Below, piece after piece: positions 9,521 through 19,267 of a stretch of DNA of 37,438 bases. Below the pieces are notes generated by a model. It searched no databases, had not been told where the DNA came from, and saw only the letters and a list, made by a program, of their open reading frames with translations. Positions within the stretch are counted from its first letter, which is position 1. Every line of letters begins with the position of its first letter. This stretch comes from Prorocentrum cordatum (taxonomy: Eukaryota; Sar; Dinophyceae; Prorocentrales; Prorocentraceae). A program made the translations under genes and the position numbers. The stretch lies in assembly GCA_963575745.1 (NCBI GenBank), contig CAUYUJ010020187.1, positions 125,001-162,438 of the forward strand, written 5' to 3'.

Positions 9521-9884
9521 TAAGCCGTCAACCAGGTTACTGATGGGAGCCTCGTAGAGTTCTTTTCTCGCGCGACGCTCCTCGAACACATGGCGGAAAC
9601 TTTCTCGCGCGAGCTGGAAAATCGGAAGAGGAAAGAAAAAACACCTTTTCGGTACATCCAAAGTTGATTCCCCCAAGTGTCTTGACGATACTGCAACGGA
9701 TCTGAGAATTTCAGTGGCAGACGCAGCATTCCACGACAGGTGCGAAAAATACCGGCTCTTAGAACGAATTTTCAAATCTCTCACAATCTCCCGAAAACCG
9801 ACCAGAGGTCGTCACATTGTCCGTCCGGGCCGGCTGGGCCAACTAGCTCCAGCCCGCGCCGGAATTCCTCTGGCCCAGATCGAA
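9521..9884 (+). mobile_element. Gamma element, right part of the interrupted copy
   Basis: Resumes with TAAGCCGTCAACCAGG, a damaged right arm TTACTGATGGG, then GCCTCGTAGAGTTCTTTTCT, the gamma middle (ACTGCAACGGATCTGAGAAT) and the common end region (CATTGTCCGTCCGGGCCGG, CAACTAGCTCCAGCC). It stops at CAGATCGAA where the next gamma copy (9885) is inserted. The terminal AGAGCTCTACGAG of this copy is not seen. Confidence 0.8.
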
Positions 9885-10278
9885 CTGGGAACCGGCGGTA
9901 AACCGTCAACCAGGCTACCGCCGGGCACCTCGTAGAGCTCTTTTGTTCAGCGCTCCTCGGAACACATGAAGGAAGCTTCCAAAGCGAGAGCAGAAAAACT
10001 CTGAAAAACACCATTTTGTTCGTTTTCATACAAAGTCGGTTCCAGCAAGTCTTTTGATAGTAACATTGCACCTACAGACCTGAGAATTTAACTGGCAAAC
10101 GCGGCATAACCCACTACACGTGGGAAGAATAGCCGTTCTCGAAATAAATTGTCAAATATCTTTCAAATATTTGGAAAACCGACCAAGTCACATTGTCTCT
10201 TTTGGTCGGATCGGCCAACTAGCTCCAGCCTGCGCCTGAATTCCTCTAGCTCATCGATGCCGAAGAGCTCTACGAGGT
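9885..10278 (+). mobile_element. Complete gamma element, 394 bp
   Basis: Best full-length gamma copy. It starts CTGGGAACCGGCGGTAAACC and its hairpin arms CCGGCGGTAA / CTACCGCCGG have one mismatch. The inner motif ACCTCGTAGAGCTC lies at 9938-9951. The middle carries GTCTTTTGATAGTAACATTG and TGCACCTACAGACCTGAG. The end region has CCTCTAGCTCATCGATGCCG and the terminus AAGAGCTCTACGAGGT (10263-10278), the inverted partner of the inner motif. An A precedes (9884) and follows (10279). No coding capacity. Confidence 0.9.
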
Positions 10279-10389
10279 ACAAAGTGTTAACTTTTAGTCG
10301 GTGTTGCTAATGCGAGTTCCTGCTGAGCTTCCAGCAACTAACCCAGGGAAGCTCTACGGGTTATCTCGCTCCAGAAGTTTTCTTCAAGT
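10279..10389 (+). mobile_element. Alpha tail end fragment
   Basis: Contains GCTTCCAGCAACTAACC and the alpha-type terminus GGGAAGCTCTACGGGTT at about 10354-10370, followed by A. It is the right end of an alpha element whose body is missing. The bases after it run up to the T (10389) preceding the next element. Confidence 0.65.
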
Positions 10390-10756
10390 ACCTCGTAGAG
10401 CTCCCCGTTATCGATGAGCTAGAGGAATTCCGGCGCGGGGTGAAGCTTGTTGGTCGACCCGCCAGAAAACAAGATGTCATAACTTTGGCTCGGTTTTGCT
10501 AAGATTTGAAAGATATTTGTCAATTCATTTGAATAAAGCAGACTTTTCGCACCTGTAGACGACTGTGAGGGCCTCTCCATCTTCTCATGAGCTTTGTAGG
10601 CGCACTTTTACTGCCAAAACACTTGGCGGATCCCACTTTATGTCGAGATGAACAAAATCAATGTTTTTGTTTGGAGAAATGCCGAGACTCTCTACTTCGA
10701 CAGCACTCTCACGCGTGGAAGGAGCTCTACGAGGTTCCGGGCGGTGACCAGGTTGA
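10390..10756 (-). mobile_element. Beta element in minus orientation, hairpin cut
   Basis: Starts at its non-hairpin end ACCTCGTAGAGCTCC (10390), then the reverse complement of the common end region (TCGATGAGCTAGAGGAATTC) and of the beta middle (GCACCTGTAGACGACTGTGA, CTCACGCGTGGAAGG). The inner inverted motif GGAGCTCTACGAGG is at 10720-10734. The hairpin begins GGGCGGTGACCAGGTTGA and is then broken at 10756 by a gamma element of opposite orientation inserted in the loop. Confidence 0.85.
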
Positions 10757-10885
10757 CTGGGATTCGGCGGTGAACCGTCAACCAGGCAACCGCCGGGAGC
10801 CGCGTAGAGCTCTTTTCTCATGCGGCGCTGTTCGGAGCACTCGGAAAAAGCTTTCTCGAGCGTAAAAAAACATGTCCCATCTTCG

Positions 10886-11235
10886 CTTCGTGGATCTAGC
10901 TCGAGTGCCAGACCGAGTTCGGACCCCTCGATGCGAGAAAAAATTGCGGCAGGTCACACTGGATCGGTTCATATGCGTACCAGCTCTTCAGCTCTTCTAG
11001 ATCTGCAGTTAAGAGAAACCGACAGCACTCGTCAAAATTGTTTGTATAATACGATTAGTTTCGTGGATCTAGCTCGACTGGCAGAGCGAGTTCAGACCCC
11101 TCGATGGAACAGACGAACGCGCCTGATCATTCTGAATAATTTGCTGTAAATATCAGCTCTGTAGCTGCCTTTTTTCCTCTAGTTAAGTCCAGAAAACCGT
11201 CAACGCGTGTCGATGACTCGAAACGGCCGACGGTT
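10886..11235 (+). mobile_element. Alpha monomer fragment inside gamma
   Basis: Two alpha-type 177-bp monomers (TTCGTGGATCTAGCTCGAG..., TCGTGGATCTAGCTCGACTG...) and the start of an alpha tail (TGACTCGAAACGGCCGA). No hairpin, no termini, and both junctions fall inside gamma sequence, so it arose by recombination or deletion and not by a simple insertion. Confidence 0.65.
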
Positions 11236-11370
11236 CCCTCAAGTCGTTTGATAGTAATATTGCAGCTACGAACCTGAAAATTTGACCGGCAGACGCGGCA
11301 TAACCCGCTACAGGTGGAAAAATACCTGTTCTTAAAACGAACTTTCAAATTTTACGCAAAGATGGGAAAA

Positions 11371-12433
11371 CTGGGCGCCGGCGGTAAACCGTCAAAATTT
11401 GTTACCGCCGGGAGACTCGTAGAGCTTCCTGACAATATATAATGTCGAAAAAATTGCAGAAAACGTAGTTTTTCAGCCCAAGCGATTTCAGACCTCTCGA
11501 TGCAACAGCCGAACGCCCCCGATGCTTCTGGATTGTCTTCTGTACGAGCTCTGTAGCTCTCCTACAGCCCGAGTTACGTGCGTAAATCGACAGCAACCCT
11601 GAAGATACTCGAACAATACGAATAGTTTGGCAAACCTATCTCGAGTATCAGTCCAAGTTCAGGCCTCTGAATGCGACAGGCGGACGCGTCTGATGTCTGC
11701 GAATCGACTCCTGTGATTACCAGCCCTGCAGCCCCCCTACAGCCCGAGTTAAGTGCAGAAAACCGACAGCACCTGACTCGAACAATACAATAGTTTCGCG
11801 GACCTAGTTCGGGAGCAGACCGAGTTCCAAGCTCTGGATTCGACAGGCGGACGCGCCTGATGTCTCCGAATCGATTCCTGTGACTACCAGCACTGTAGCC
11901 CCCAGACAGCCCGAGTTAAGTACCGAAAACCGATAGCACCTCTCAAGATGACTCGAACAATACGAATAGTCTCGCGATTCTAGAGCGGGCAGCAGATCGA
12001 GTTCAGAGCGCTGGATTCAACAGACAAACGCGACTGATGATTCTGACTCGATTTCTGTAATTATCAGCTCTGTAGCTGTCCTATAGCTCGAGTTAAGTAC
12101 AGAAAACCGAGAGCGCCTGTCAAGATGACTCGAATAATACGAATAGGTCTGCGGTCCTAGCTCGGCTAGCAGACCGAGTTCAGACCTCTAGATGCAACGA
12201 ACGAACGCGCCTGATAATTCTGAATCGATAAGGTGTGCTTACCAGCTCTGTAGCTGTCCTGTATCTCGAGTTAAGTCCAATATACCGACAGCGCGTATCA
12301 AGATGACTCGAAACGGCCGATCCCGCCACAGTGATTTTCGATAGTAATATTCACCCGATCGAGCTGAGATCAAGATGGCGAGCGGGAATAAGATCGAATA
12401 TCACGGGAAAAAATACTAGAGCTCTAACGAATA
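11371..12433 (+). mobile_element. Alpha1 element, 3'-truncated, flanked by 27-bp repeat
   Basis: Hairpin at 11371-11414, inner motif ACTCGTAGAGCTTCC, then monomers anchored at GACTCGAACAATAC-like boxes near 11607, 11774, 11948 and 12124 (spacing about 175-177), then the alpha tail to CTCTAACGAATA. The normal tail end and terminal motif are missing. A perfect 27-base direct repeat (TTCAAATTTTACGCAAAG plus nine more) flanks the copy at 11344-11370 and 12434-12460. Alpha tails normally have TTCAAATTT at this point, so the join probably formed by recombination at that shared nonamer. Confidence 0.8.
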
Positions 12434-12740
12434 TTCAAATTTTACGCAAAGATGGGAAAACCGACACCAAGTCGTCACATTGTCTCTTAAGGTCGGCTGG
12501 GCCAACTGGGCGCCGGCGGTAAACCGTCAACCTTTCTTACCGCCGGGGGACTCGTAGAGATTCCTGATAATATATAATGACGAAAAAAATTGTAGAGAAC
12601 GAATAGTTTTCAGCCAAAGCGATTTCAGACCTTTCGATGCAACAGCCGAACGCCCCTGATATTGGATTGTCTTCTATACGAGCTCTGTAGCTCTCCTACA
12701 GCCCGAGTTACGTGCGTAAATCGACAGCACCTCTCAAGAT

Positions 12741-13450
12741 GACTCGAACAATACGAATAGTTTGGCAAACCTAGCTCGAGTATCAGACCGAGTTCAGACC
12801 TCTGAATGCGACAGGCGGACGCGTCTGATGTCTGCGAATCGATTCCTGTGATTACCAGCCCTACAGCCCCCCTACAGCTCGAGTTAAGTGCAGAAAACCG
12901 ACAGCACCTCTCAGGATGACTCGAACAATACGAATAGTTTCGCGGACCTAGTTTGGGCAGCAGACCGAGTTCCGAGCTCTGGATTCGACAGATGAACGCG
13001 CCTGATGTCTCCGAATCGATTCCTGAGATTACCAGCCCTGTAGTCGCCCTACAGCCTGAGTTAAGTACAGAAACCTGTCAGCACCTCTCAACAGGACTCG
13101 AACAATACAAATAGTTTCGCGATCTAGATCGGGCAGCAGACCGAGTTCAGAGCTCTGGATTCAACAGACAACGCGACTGATGATTCGAAATCGATTTCTG
13201 TGAGTATCAGCTCTGTAGCTGTCATATAGCTCGAGTTAAGTACAGAAAACCGAGAGCGCCTGTCAAGATGACTCGAATAATACGAATAGGTTTGCGGACC
13301 TAGCTCGGCTAGCAGACCGAGTCCAGACCTCTGGATGGAACAGGCGAACGCGCCTGATCATTCTGAATCGATGAGGTGTGCTGACCAGCTCTGTGGCTCT
13401 TCTATAGCTCGAGTTATGTTCAGAAAACCGCCACCGTGTGTCAAGATGAT
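12741..13450. repeat. Reference 177-bp monomer array (higher-order repeat)
   Basis: Four full monomers between anchor boxes at 12741, 12918, 13095, 13270 and 13448. Each has, in order, GACTCGAA(C/T)AATACGAAT, a CCTAG(C/T)TCG box, CAGACCGAGTTC, a GGCG(A/G)ACGCG(C/T)CTGAT box able to form a 5-bp hairpin, GAATCGAT, CAGC(C/T)CTG(C/T)AGC ... CTACAGC, and GAGTTAAGT. The four positions are distinct types that recur in the same order in every full alpha element, so the unit of amplification is the whole element and not the single monomer. I see no centromere or gene signature. Confidence 0.88.
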
Positions 13451-14728
13451 CCGAAACGGCCGATCCCGCCTGGACGCTTTTTGGCAGTAATATCTACCCG
13501 ATCGATCTGAGATCAAGATGGCGAGCGGGAATAAGATCGAATATCACGGGAAAAATACTAGAGCTCTAACGAATGTTCAAATTTTGAAAACAAAATTTTC
13601 AGCCGACCAAAAGTCACCAAAAGGTCCGTCGAGATTTTTCTTGCCAACTAGCTCTCCAGCGCCCCGGAACTGGGCGCCGGCGGTAAACCGTCAACCTTCC
13701 TTACCGCCGGGGGACTCGTAGAGCTTCTTGACAATATATAATGTGGAAAACAATGTAGAGAACGAATGGATTTTCAGCCCAAGCGATTTCAGACTCTCGA
13801 TGCAACAGCCGAACGCCCCCGATGCTTCTGAATTCTCTTCTTTGCGAGCTCTGTAGCTCTCCTACAGCCCGAGTTACGTGCGTAAATCGACAGCACCTCT
13901 AAAGATGACTCTAACAAAACGAATAGTTTGGCAACCCAGCTCGAATATCAAACCGAGTTCAGACCTCTGAATGCGACAGGCGGACGCGTCTGATGTCTGC
14001 GAATCGACTCCTGTGATTACCAGCCCTGCAGCCCCTCTACAGCCCGAGTTAAGTGCAGAAAACCGACAGCACCTGACTCGAACAATACAATAGTTTCGCG
14101 GACCTAGTTCGGGCAGCAGACCGAGTTCCAAGCTCTGGATTCGACAGGCGGACGCGCCTAATGTCTTCAAATCGATTCCTGTGACCACCAGCACCCAGCC
14201 CGAGTTGAGTGCAGAAAACCGAGAGCACTTCTCAAGATGACTCGAACAATACGAATAGTTTCGCGATTCTAGATCGGACAGCAGACCGAGTTCAGAGCTC
14301 TGGATTCAACAGACAAGTGCGACTGATAATTCTGAATCGGTTTCTGTAAGTATCAGCTCTGTAGCTGCCCGATAGCTCGAGTTCAGTACAGAAAACCGAG
14401 AGCATCTGTCAAGATGACTCGAATAATACGAATAGGTTTGCGGACCTAGCTCGGCTAGCAGACCGAGTTCAGACCTCTAGATTCAACAGCCGAACGCGCC
14501 TGATCATTCTGAATCGATTAGCTGTGCTTACCAGCTCTGTAGCTGTCCTAAAGCTCGAGTTGTGTTCAGAAAACCGTCATCGCGTGTCAAGATGACTTGA
14601 AACGGCCGGTCCCGCCTGCCTGCTTTTTGGCAATAAAAAGTACCCGATCGAGCTGAGATCAAGATGGCGAGCGGGAATAAGATCGAATGTCATGGGAAAA
14701 AATACTAGAGCTCAAACGAATGTTCAAA

Positions 14729-16286
14729 CTGGGCGCCGGCGGTAAAGCGTCAACCTTTCTTACCGCCGGGGGACTCGTAGAGCTTCCCGACGATATATAA
14801 TATCGAAAAAATTGCAGATAACGAAAGAAAACTTGCAGAACACGAATAGTTTAGTCCTAAGCGATTTCAGACCTCTCCATGCAACAGCCGAACGCCCCTC
14901 ATGCTTCTGGATCGTTTTCTGTGCGCACGAGCTCCGTAGCTCTCCTACAGCCCGAGTTACGTGCGAAAATCGGCAGCACCTCTCAAGATCACTCGAACAA
15001 TACAAATAGTTTCCCGAATCTAGCTCGAGTATCAAACCGAATTCAGACCTCTGAATGCAATAGACGGACGCGCCTGATGTCTCTGAATCGATACCTATGA
15101 TTACCAGCCCTGCAGCCCCCTCACAGCCCGTGCAGAAAACCGACAGCTCCTCTCAAGATGACTCGAACAATACGAGTAGCTTCGCGGACCTAGCTCGGGC
15201 AGCAGACCGAGTTCAGAGCTCTGAATGCGAGGGCTGGACGCAAATGATGTCTCTGAATCGACTCCAGTGATTACCAGCCCTGCAGCCCCCTTACAGCCCC
15301 AGTTAAGTGCAGAAAATCGAGGAAGATTACTCGAACAATACGAATAGCTTCGCGGACAAAGCTCGGGCAGCACACCGATTTCTGAGCTCTCGATTTGGCA
15401 GGCAGACGCGCCTGATGTCTCCGAATCGATTCCTGTGAGCACGAGCTCTGTAGCCCCCGTACAGCCCGAGTTAAGTGCAGAAAACTGATAGCACCTCTCA
15501 AGATGACTCGAACAATACGAAAAGTTTCGGACACCTAGCTCAGGCAGGAGACCGAGTTCAAACCTCTAGATGGAACAGACAGACGCGCCTAATGATTCGC
15601 AATCGATTTCTGTGAGACAGCTCTGTAGCTGCCCTAGAGCTCGAGTTAAGTACAAAATACCGACAACGCGTATCGAGATCACTCAAAAGAGCCGATCCCG
15701 CCGCGACGCTTTTTTACAAAGAATATTTACCCGTTCGAGCTGAGATGAGATCGAATATGGTCAGAAGAAATACTGAGCTGAAACGAATTATTGGATTTCG
15801 AAAACAAAACTGGCGCCGGCGGTGAACCGTCAATCTGGTCACCGCGCGCGAGAGTACTCAGAATCAAAAGAGAGGGCTTCTCGAAGCATTTCTCGAAAAA
15901 GAAAAAACATGATTTTTTCCATGTGGACGCCAAGTGTTTTGATAGTAAAGATATACCTAGAGAGCTCATATTGAGACGCGGAGACCCTCATACTCGTCTA
16001 CAGGTGCGAAGAATCTGCTTTCTCCAAATGAATGGTCACATATTTTCAAATATTCGCAAAACCACCCAAAAGTTGTCACTTTGTCCGTCGGGGCCGGTTC
16101 CGCCAACTAGCTCCACCCCGCGCCGGAATTCTCTAGCTCATCGATGTCGAAGAGCTCTACGAGGTATTTTCAACCGAACAAAAGTCAGCGAAAGGTCCGT
16201 CGAGATTTTTCTTGCCAACTAGCTCTCCAGCGCGACGGAATTACTATTAAGCCCCCAGCAACTAGCTAAGGGAAGCTCTACGATTT
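14729..16286 (+). mobile_element. Alpha1 element with nested beta (third level)
   Basis: Starts CTGGGCGCCGGCGGTAAAGC at 14729; the monomer array follows and the tail is interrupted at AAACAAAA (15809) by a 356-bp beta copy. The tail resumes at 16166 (ATTTTCAACCG) and ends GGGAAGCTCTACGATTT at 16286. Flanks TGTTCAAA and ATTTCG rejoin the outer alpha sequence. Net length without the nested beta is about 1.2 kb. Confidence 0.88.
15810..16165 (+). mobile_element. Beta element, hairpin arm partly deleted
   Basis: CTGGCGCCGGCGGTGAACCG, then TCACCG joined directly to CGCGAGAGTACTCAG. About 37 bases, including the end of the right arm and the whole inner CTCGTAGAGCTCC motif, are missing compared with the intact beta copy at 16328. 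The right terminus GAAGAGCTCTACGAGGT is intact at 16149-16165. Nested inside alpha 14729. Confidence 0.88.
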
Positions 16287-16327
16287 ATTTCGAAAATAAA
16301 ATTTTCAACCCACCAAAAGTCACCAAA

Positions 16328-16724
16328 CTGGCACCGGTGGTGAACCGTCAACCTGGTCACCGCCGGGAACCTCGTAGAGCTCCTTCCACGCGTGAGAGTG
16401 CTCAGAGTCGAAAGAGAGAGCTTCTGGAGGCATTTCTCCAAAATTTGAACATTGATTTTTTTCATGTCGGAATGAAGTTGGTTCCCCCAAGTGTTTCGGT
16501 AGTGAAAGTGCGCCTAGAGAGCTCATATTAAGACGCAGAGGCCCTCATAGTCGCTTACAGGTGCGAAAAATCTGCTTTCTCAAAATGAATTGCCAAACAT
16601 CTTTCAAATATTCGCCAAAACACCCAAAAGTTACCACTTTGTCCTTTCTGGCCGGGTCGGCCAACTAGCTCCACCCCGCGCCGGAATTCCTCTAGCTCAT
16701 CGATGCCGAAGAGCTCTACGAGGT
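16328..16724 (+). mobile_element. Complete beta element, 397 bp
   Basis: Best beta copy. CTGGCACCGGTGGTGAACCG, right arm TCACCGCCGGG, inner motif ACCTCGTAGAGCTCC, beta-specific TTCCACGCGTGAGAGTGCTC, CGGTAGTGAAAGTGCGCCTA, then the end region shared with gamma (GCTCCACCCCGCGCCGG, CTCATCGATGCCG) and terminus AAGAGCTCTACGAGGT. Hairpin arms use GGTGA/TCACC in place of GGTAA/TTACC, and the left arm has a T opposite G (wobble). Flanks CACCAAA and AAGATCCG rejoin as alpha tail with one extra A. Confidence 0.92.
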
Positions 16725-16932
16725 AAGATCCGTCGAGATTTTTCTTGCCAACTAGCTCTCCAGCGCCCCAGAATTACGCTTAAGCTTCCAGCAATAACTT
16801 GCCCAGGGAAGATCTACGAGTTATTACTCTTAGCTTCCAGCAATCACTTGCTAAGGGAAGCTCTACGAGATACTAGCTCCCCCCTGCACCCGAATTCCTC
16901 TCAGCTCATCTTGCCGAAGAGCTCTACGAGGT

Positions 16933-17441
16933 ATACCGGCTCGTCTTCTTAAAACTTTGCGCTGAAGTTCTGAGTGTTCCTTCCAGGAAGCTCGCAGGTG
17001 AGCGGCCTGCCGTGACTGGCTTTACCCGTTGCACAAAAAGTTCTTAAAAGTTCTGTCCACGACCCGGCGCACTATACTTCCGACCGAGATTTCACAAGCC
17101 ATGGAGCGTTTCTTGCGGAACAGTTTGTGCCGAAATCGATTTCGCATGGACTGTTTGGCCAGTATCAGCTTATTGCCCGGAGCACGCGATGCAGCTTCAT
17201 ATTTTGTATCACAGTGCATCGTTGCGTTTTTTCCCCCATATCCTAAGATGGTTACTTGGACGCCTCCTACTCCCTCTCCTCCTTCATTCTCCTCTTTCAT
17301 CCTCCCCCCCCGTCGGACTTACTCATACTCCGACTTGCTCATGCTAAGACTTACTCATACACAGATTTACTCATACTCAGACTTACTCATACTCAGACCT
17401 ACTCATACTCAGACTTGCTCACACTCAGACATACGCATACA
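16933..17441 (+). repeat. Segmental duplication copy A with 16-bp tandem repeat
   Basis: From about 16960 (GAAGTTCTGAGTGTTCC) this DNA matches 21807-22272 closely by eye, including CAGGTGAGCGGCCTGCCGTG, ACCGAGATTTCACAAG and GTTGCGTTTTTTCCCCCATA. From 17318 it contains about ten units of a 16-bp repeat (TTACTCATACTCAGAC and variants), continuing to 17475. It carries the empty version of the site filled by an alpha element at 22273. No gene recognised. Confidence 0.85.
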
Positions 17442-17776
17442 CTGACTCACTCATACACAGACTTACTCACACCCAGTTTGCTTGTTTCTGGGCACAACAT
17501 CCTTCGCTTGGAGAGCAGATTGTGAGGATGTCTCGGGCGGGGCGCTGGTTTCAGCACGAGCCGCCAGGGGTGTTTACACGGGCTCGTTCGCGGCCATTTT
17601 GTGGGGGTGTCTCAGGCGGTTTGCTTGTTTGTGCGCCCAACATCCTTCGCCTGGAGAGCGGATTGTGAGGATGTCTCAGGCGGGGCGCTGGTTTCAGCAC
17701 CCCTAACGGGAGCCGCCAGGGGTGTTTGCACGGGCTCGTTCGCGGCCATTTTGTGGGGATGTCTCAGGCGGTTTGT
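17442..17776. repeat. 143-bp GC-rich tandem repeat, host DNA
   Basis: After the last 16-bp units comes a larger tandem repeat recognised by CAACATCCTTCGC (17495 and 17638, spacing 143), GAGGATGTCTC, GGGGCGCTGGTTTCAGCAC and ACGGGCTCGTTCGCGGCCAT. The part 17442 to about 17595 is the partner of 23248-23400. The repeat is cut at GGCGGTTTGT (17776) by a minus-oriented alpha element and continues at 18984. Confidence 0.85.
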
Positions 17777-18983
17777 AACTTGTAGAGCTTCTCTTAGCAA
17801 GTTATTGATGGAAGATTAAGAGTAAGTTCGGCGCGCTGGAGAGCTAGTTTGCAAGAAAAATCTCGACAGATCTTTGGATGACTTTTGGTCGGTTGAACAT
17901 TTTGTTCTCGAAATTCCTCAATTCGTTTGAGCTCTAATATTTTTTACCGTGATATTCGATCTCATTCCCGCCCGCCATCTTGACCTCATCTCGATCGGGT
18001 ATCTTTCACTGCCAAAAGCGCCCAGGCGGGATCGGCCGTTTCGAGTGATCTTGATACGCGTTGTCGGTATCTTGAATTTAACCCGAGATAGAGGACAGCT
18101 ACAGGGCTGGTAAGCACAGGTTATCGATTCAGAATGATGAGGCTCGTTCGTCTGTTGAATCCAGGTCTGAACTCGGTCTGCTAACTGAGCTAGGTCCGCA
18201 AACCTATTCGTATGATTCGAGCCATCTTGACAGACGCTCTCGGTTTTCTGTACTTAACTCGAGCTCTATGACAGCTACAGATCTGATACTTACAGAAACC
18301 GGTTCAGAAACATTAGGCGTTGTCTGTTGAATCCAGAGCGCTGAACTCGGTTTGCTCCCCGAAGTAGAATCGCGAAACTATCGTATTGTCCGAGTGATCT
18401 TGAAAGGCGTTGTCGGTTTTCTGTACTTAACTCGGGCTGCACGGGGGCTACAGTGCTTTTGGTCACAGAAACCGATTCAGAGACATCAGGGCGTCCGCCT
18501 CTCGAATCCACAGCTCGAAACTCGGTCTGCTGCCCGAACTAGGTCCGCCAAACTATTCGTATTGTTCGAGTCATCCTGAGAGGTGCTGTCGGTTTCCTGC
18601 ACTTAACTGAGGCTGTAGGGGGCTGCAGGGCTGGTAATGAGAAGAATCGATTCGGAGACATCAGACGCGTCGGTCTGTCGCATTCGGAGGCCTGAACTCG
18701 GCCTGATACTCGAGCTAGGTTTGCCAACTATTCCTATTGTTCGAGTCATCTTGAGAGGTGCTGTCGATTTACGCCGTAACTCGGGCTGTAGGAGAGCTAC
18801 AGAGCTCGTAGAAAAGACAATTCAGAAGCATTGGGGGCGTTCGGCTGTTGCATCGAGGTCTCCAATCGCTTGGGCTGAAAAACTATAGGTTCTCTGCATT
18901 CTTTGCCGACATTATATATTGTCAGGAAGCTCTACGAGTCCCCTGGCGGTAAGAAAGTTTGACGGTTTGCCGCCGGCGCCCAG
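17777..18983 (-). mobile_element. Complete alpha1 element, minus orientation, 1207 bp
   Basis: Begins AACTTGTAGAGCTTCTC at its non-hairpin end, runs through the reversed tail (GAAAAATCTCGACAG, CATCTTGACCTCATCTCG) and monomers, and ends with ACGAGTCCCCTGGCGGTAAG, the hairpin and GGCGCCCAG (18975-18983). The hairpin has one mismatch (GTTTGCCGCC against GGCGGTAA). T lies on both sides (17776, 18984). The flanks rejoin as the 143-bp host repeat (GGCGGTTTG^TTTGTTTC), matching the uninterrupted unit near 17616. Confidence 0.92.
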
Positions 18984-19267
18984 TTTGTTTCCGGGCCCAA
19001 CATCCTTCGCTTTCGGAACAGATTTGGAGCATGTCTCGAGTGAGGCGCTCATTTTCACCCCCCAGGTGGGCCAGATGTTCAGGATGTCTCGATCGGTTTG
19101 CTTGTTTTGGTGGCCAGGCTCGTGGCCCTAAGGGGAGCCGCCAGGGGTGGTTGCACGGGCTCGTTCGCGCCATTTTGTGGGGATATCTCAGGCAGTTTGC
19201 TGTTTCTGGGCTCAACATCCATCGCTTTCGGAGCAGATTTGGAGGATGTCTCGAGCGAGGCGCTCAT
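18984..19267. repeat. Host tandem repeat, continued
   Basis: CAACATCC boxes at 18998 and 19213 (spacing 215 because of an extra GTGGGCCAGATGTTCAGGAT-containing segment). The stretch GAGGCGCTCATTTTCACCCC (from 19042) is the empty counterpart of the site occupied by the alpha element at 19268. Confidence 0.85.

Larger units (their letters stand above)
13670..16822 (+). mobile_element. Alpha1 element containing nested copies (second level)
   Basis: Hairpin from 13670. Alpha body runs to TGTTCAAA (14728), where the next alpha is inserted, and resumes at 16287 with ATTTCGAAAATAAAATTTTC. It is cut again at GTCACCAAA (16327) by a beta element and resumes at 16725, ending GGAAGATCTACGAGTT at 16822. 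The outer tail continues as ATTACTCTT, reconstructing CCCCGGAATTACTC with one extra A. Confidence 0.88.
12506..16871 (+). mobile_element. Alpha1 element containing nested copies (outer)
   Basis: Inserted in gamma at GGCCAA^CTAGCTCC. Hairpin 12506-12549, then the half monomer, four monomers and tail. Anchor boxes (GACTCGAACAATAC and variants) lie at 12741, 12918, 13095, 13270 and 13448, spacing 177, 177, 175, 178. The tail is interrupted at CCCCGGAA (13669) by the next alpha and resumes at 16823, ending GGGAAGCTCTACGAGAT at 16871; the host then continues with ACTAGCTCC. One extra A is the only duplication. Confidence 0.88.
10757..16932 (+). mobile_element. Gamma element, spread over nested insertions
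   Basis: Opens with CTGGGATTCGGCGGTGAACC. The hairpin is imperfect: right arm CAACCGCCGG against left arm GGCGGTGA. Gamma sequence is visible at 10757 to about 10885, 11236-11370 (GTCGTTTGATAGTAATATTG), 12434-12505 and 16873-16932, where it ends GAAGAGCTCTACGAGGT before A (16933). Between these pieces lie an alpha monomer fragment (10886-11235), a truncated alpha (11371-12433) and the nested alpha stack 12506-16871. The assignment of all pieces to one gamma copy is inferred from their order and continuity. Confidence 0.65.

Noticed and set aside
9885-10278. Elements as introners (mobile introns)
   Set aside because: On the strand ending in CAG the other boundary reads T-ACCTCG or similar, without GT, GC or GA at the expected place, and the copies lie in non-coding DNA. 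Spliced copies elsewhere in the genome are not excluded.
12741-13450. tRNA-derived SINE, because CCGAGTTCAGACC resembles a B box
   Set aside because: No matching A box at the right distance, no cloverleaf, and the motif recurs in each 177-bp monomer.
15810-16725. TA target duplication (Tc1/mariner type), suggested by GAGGTA at right ends
   Set aside because: Left flanks are AAAA, CAAA, GCA or CAA and never TA, and reconstructed empty sites lack a second TA.
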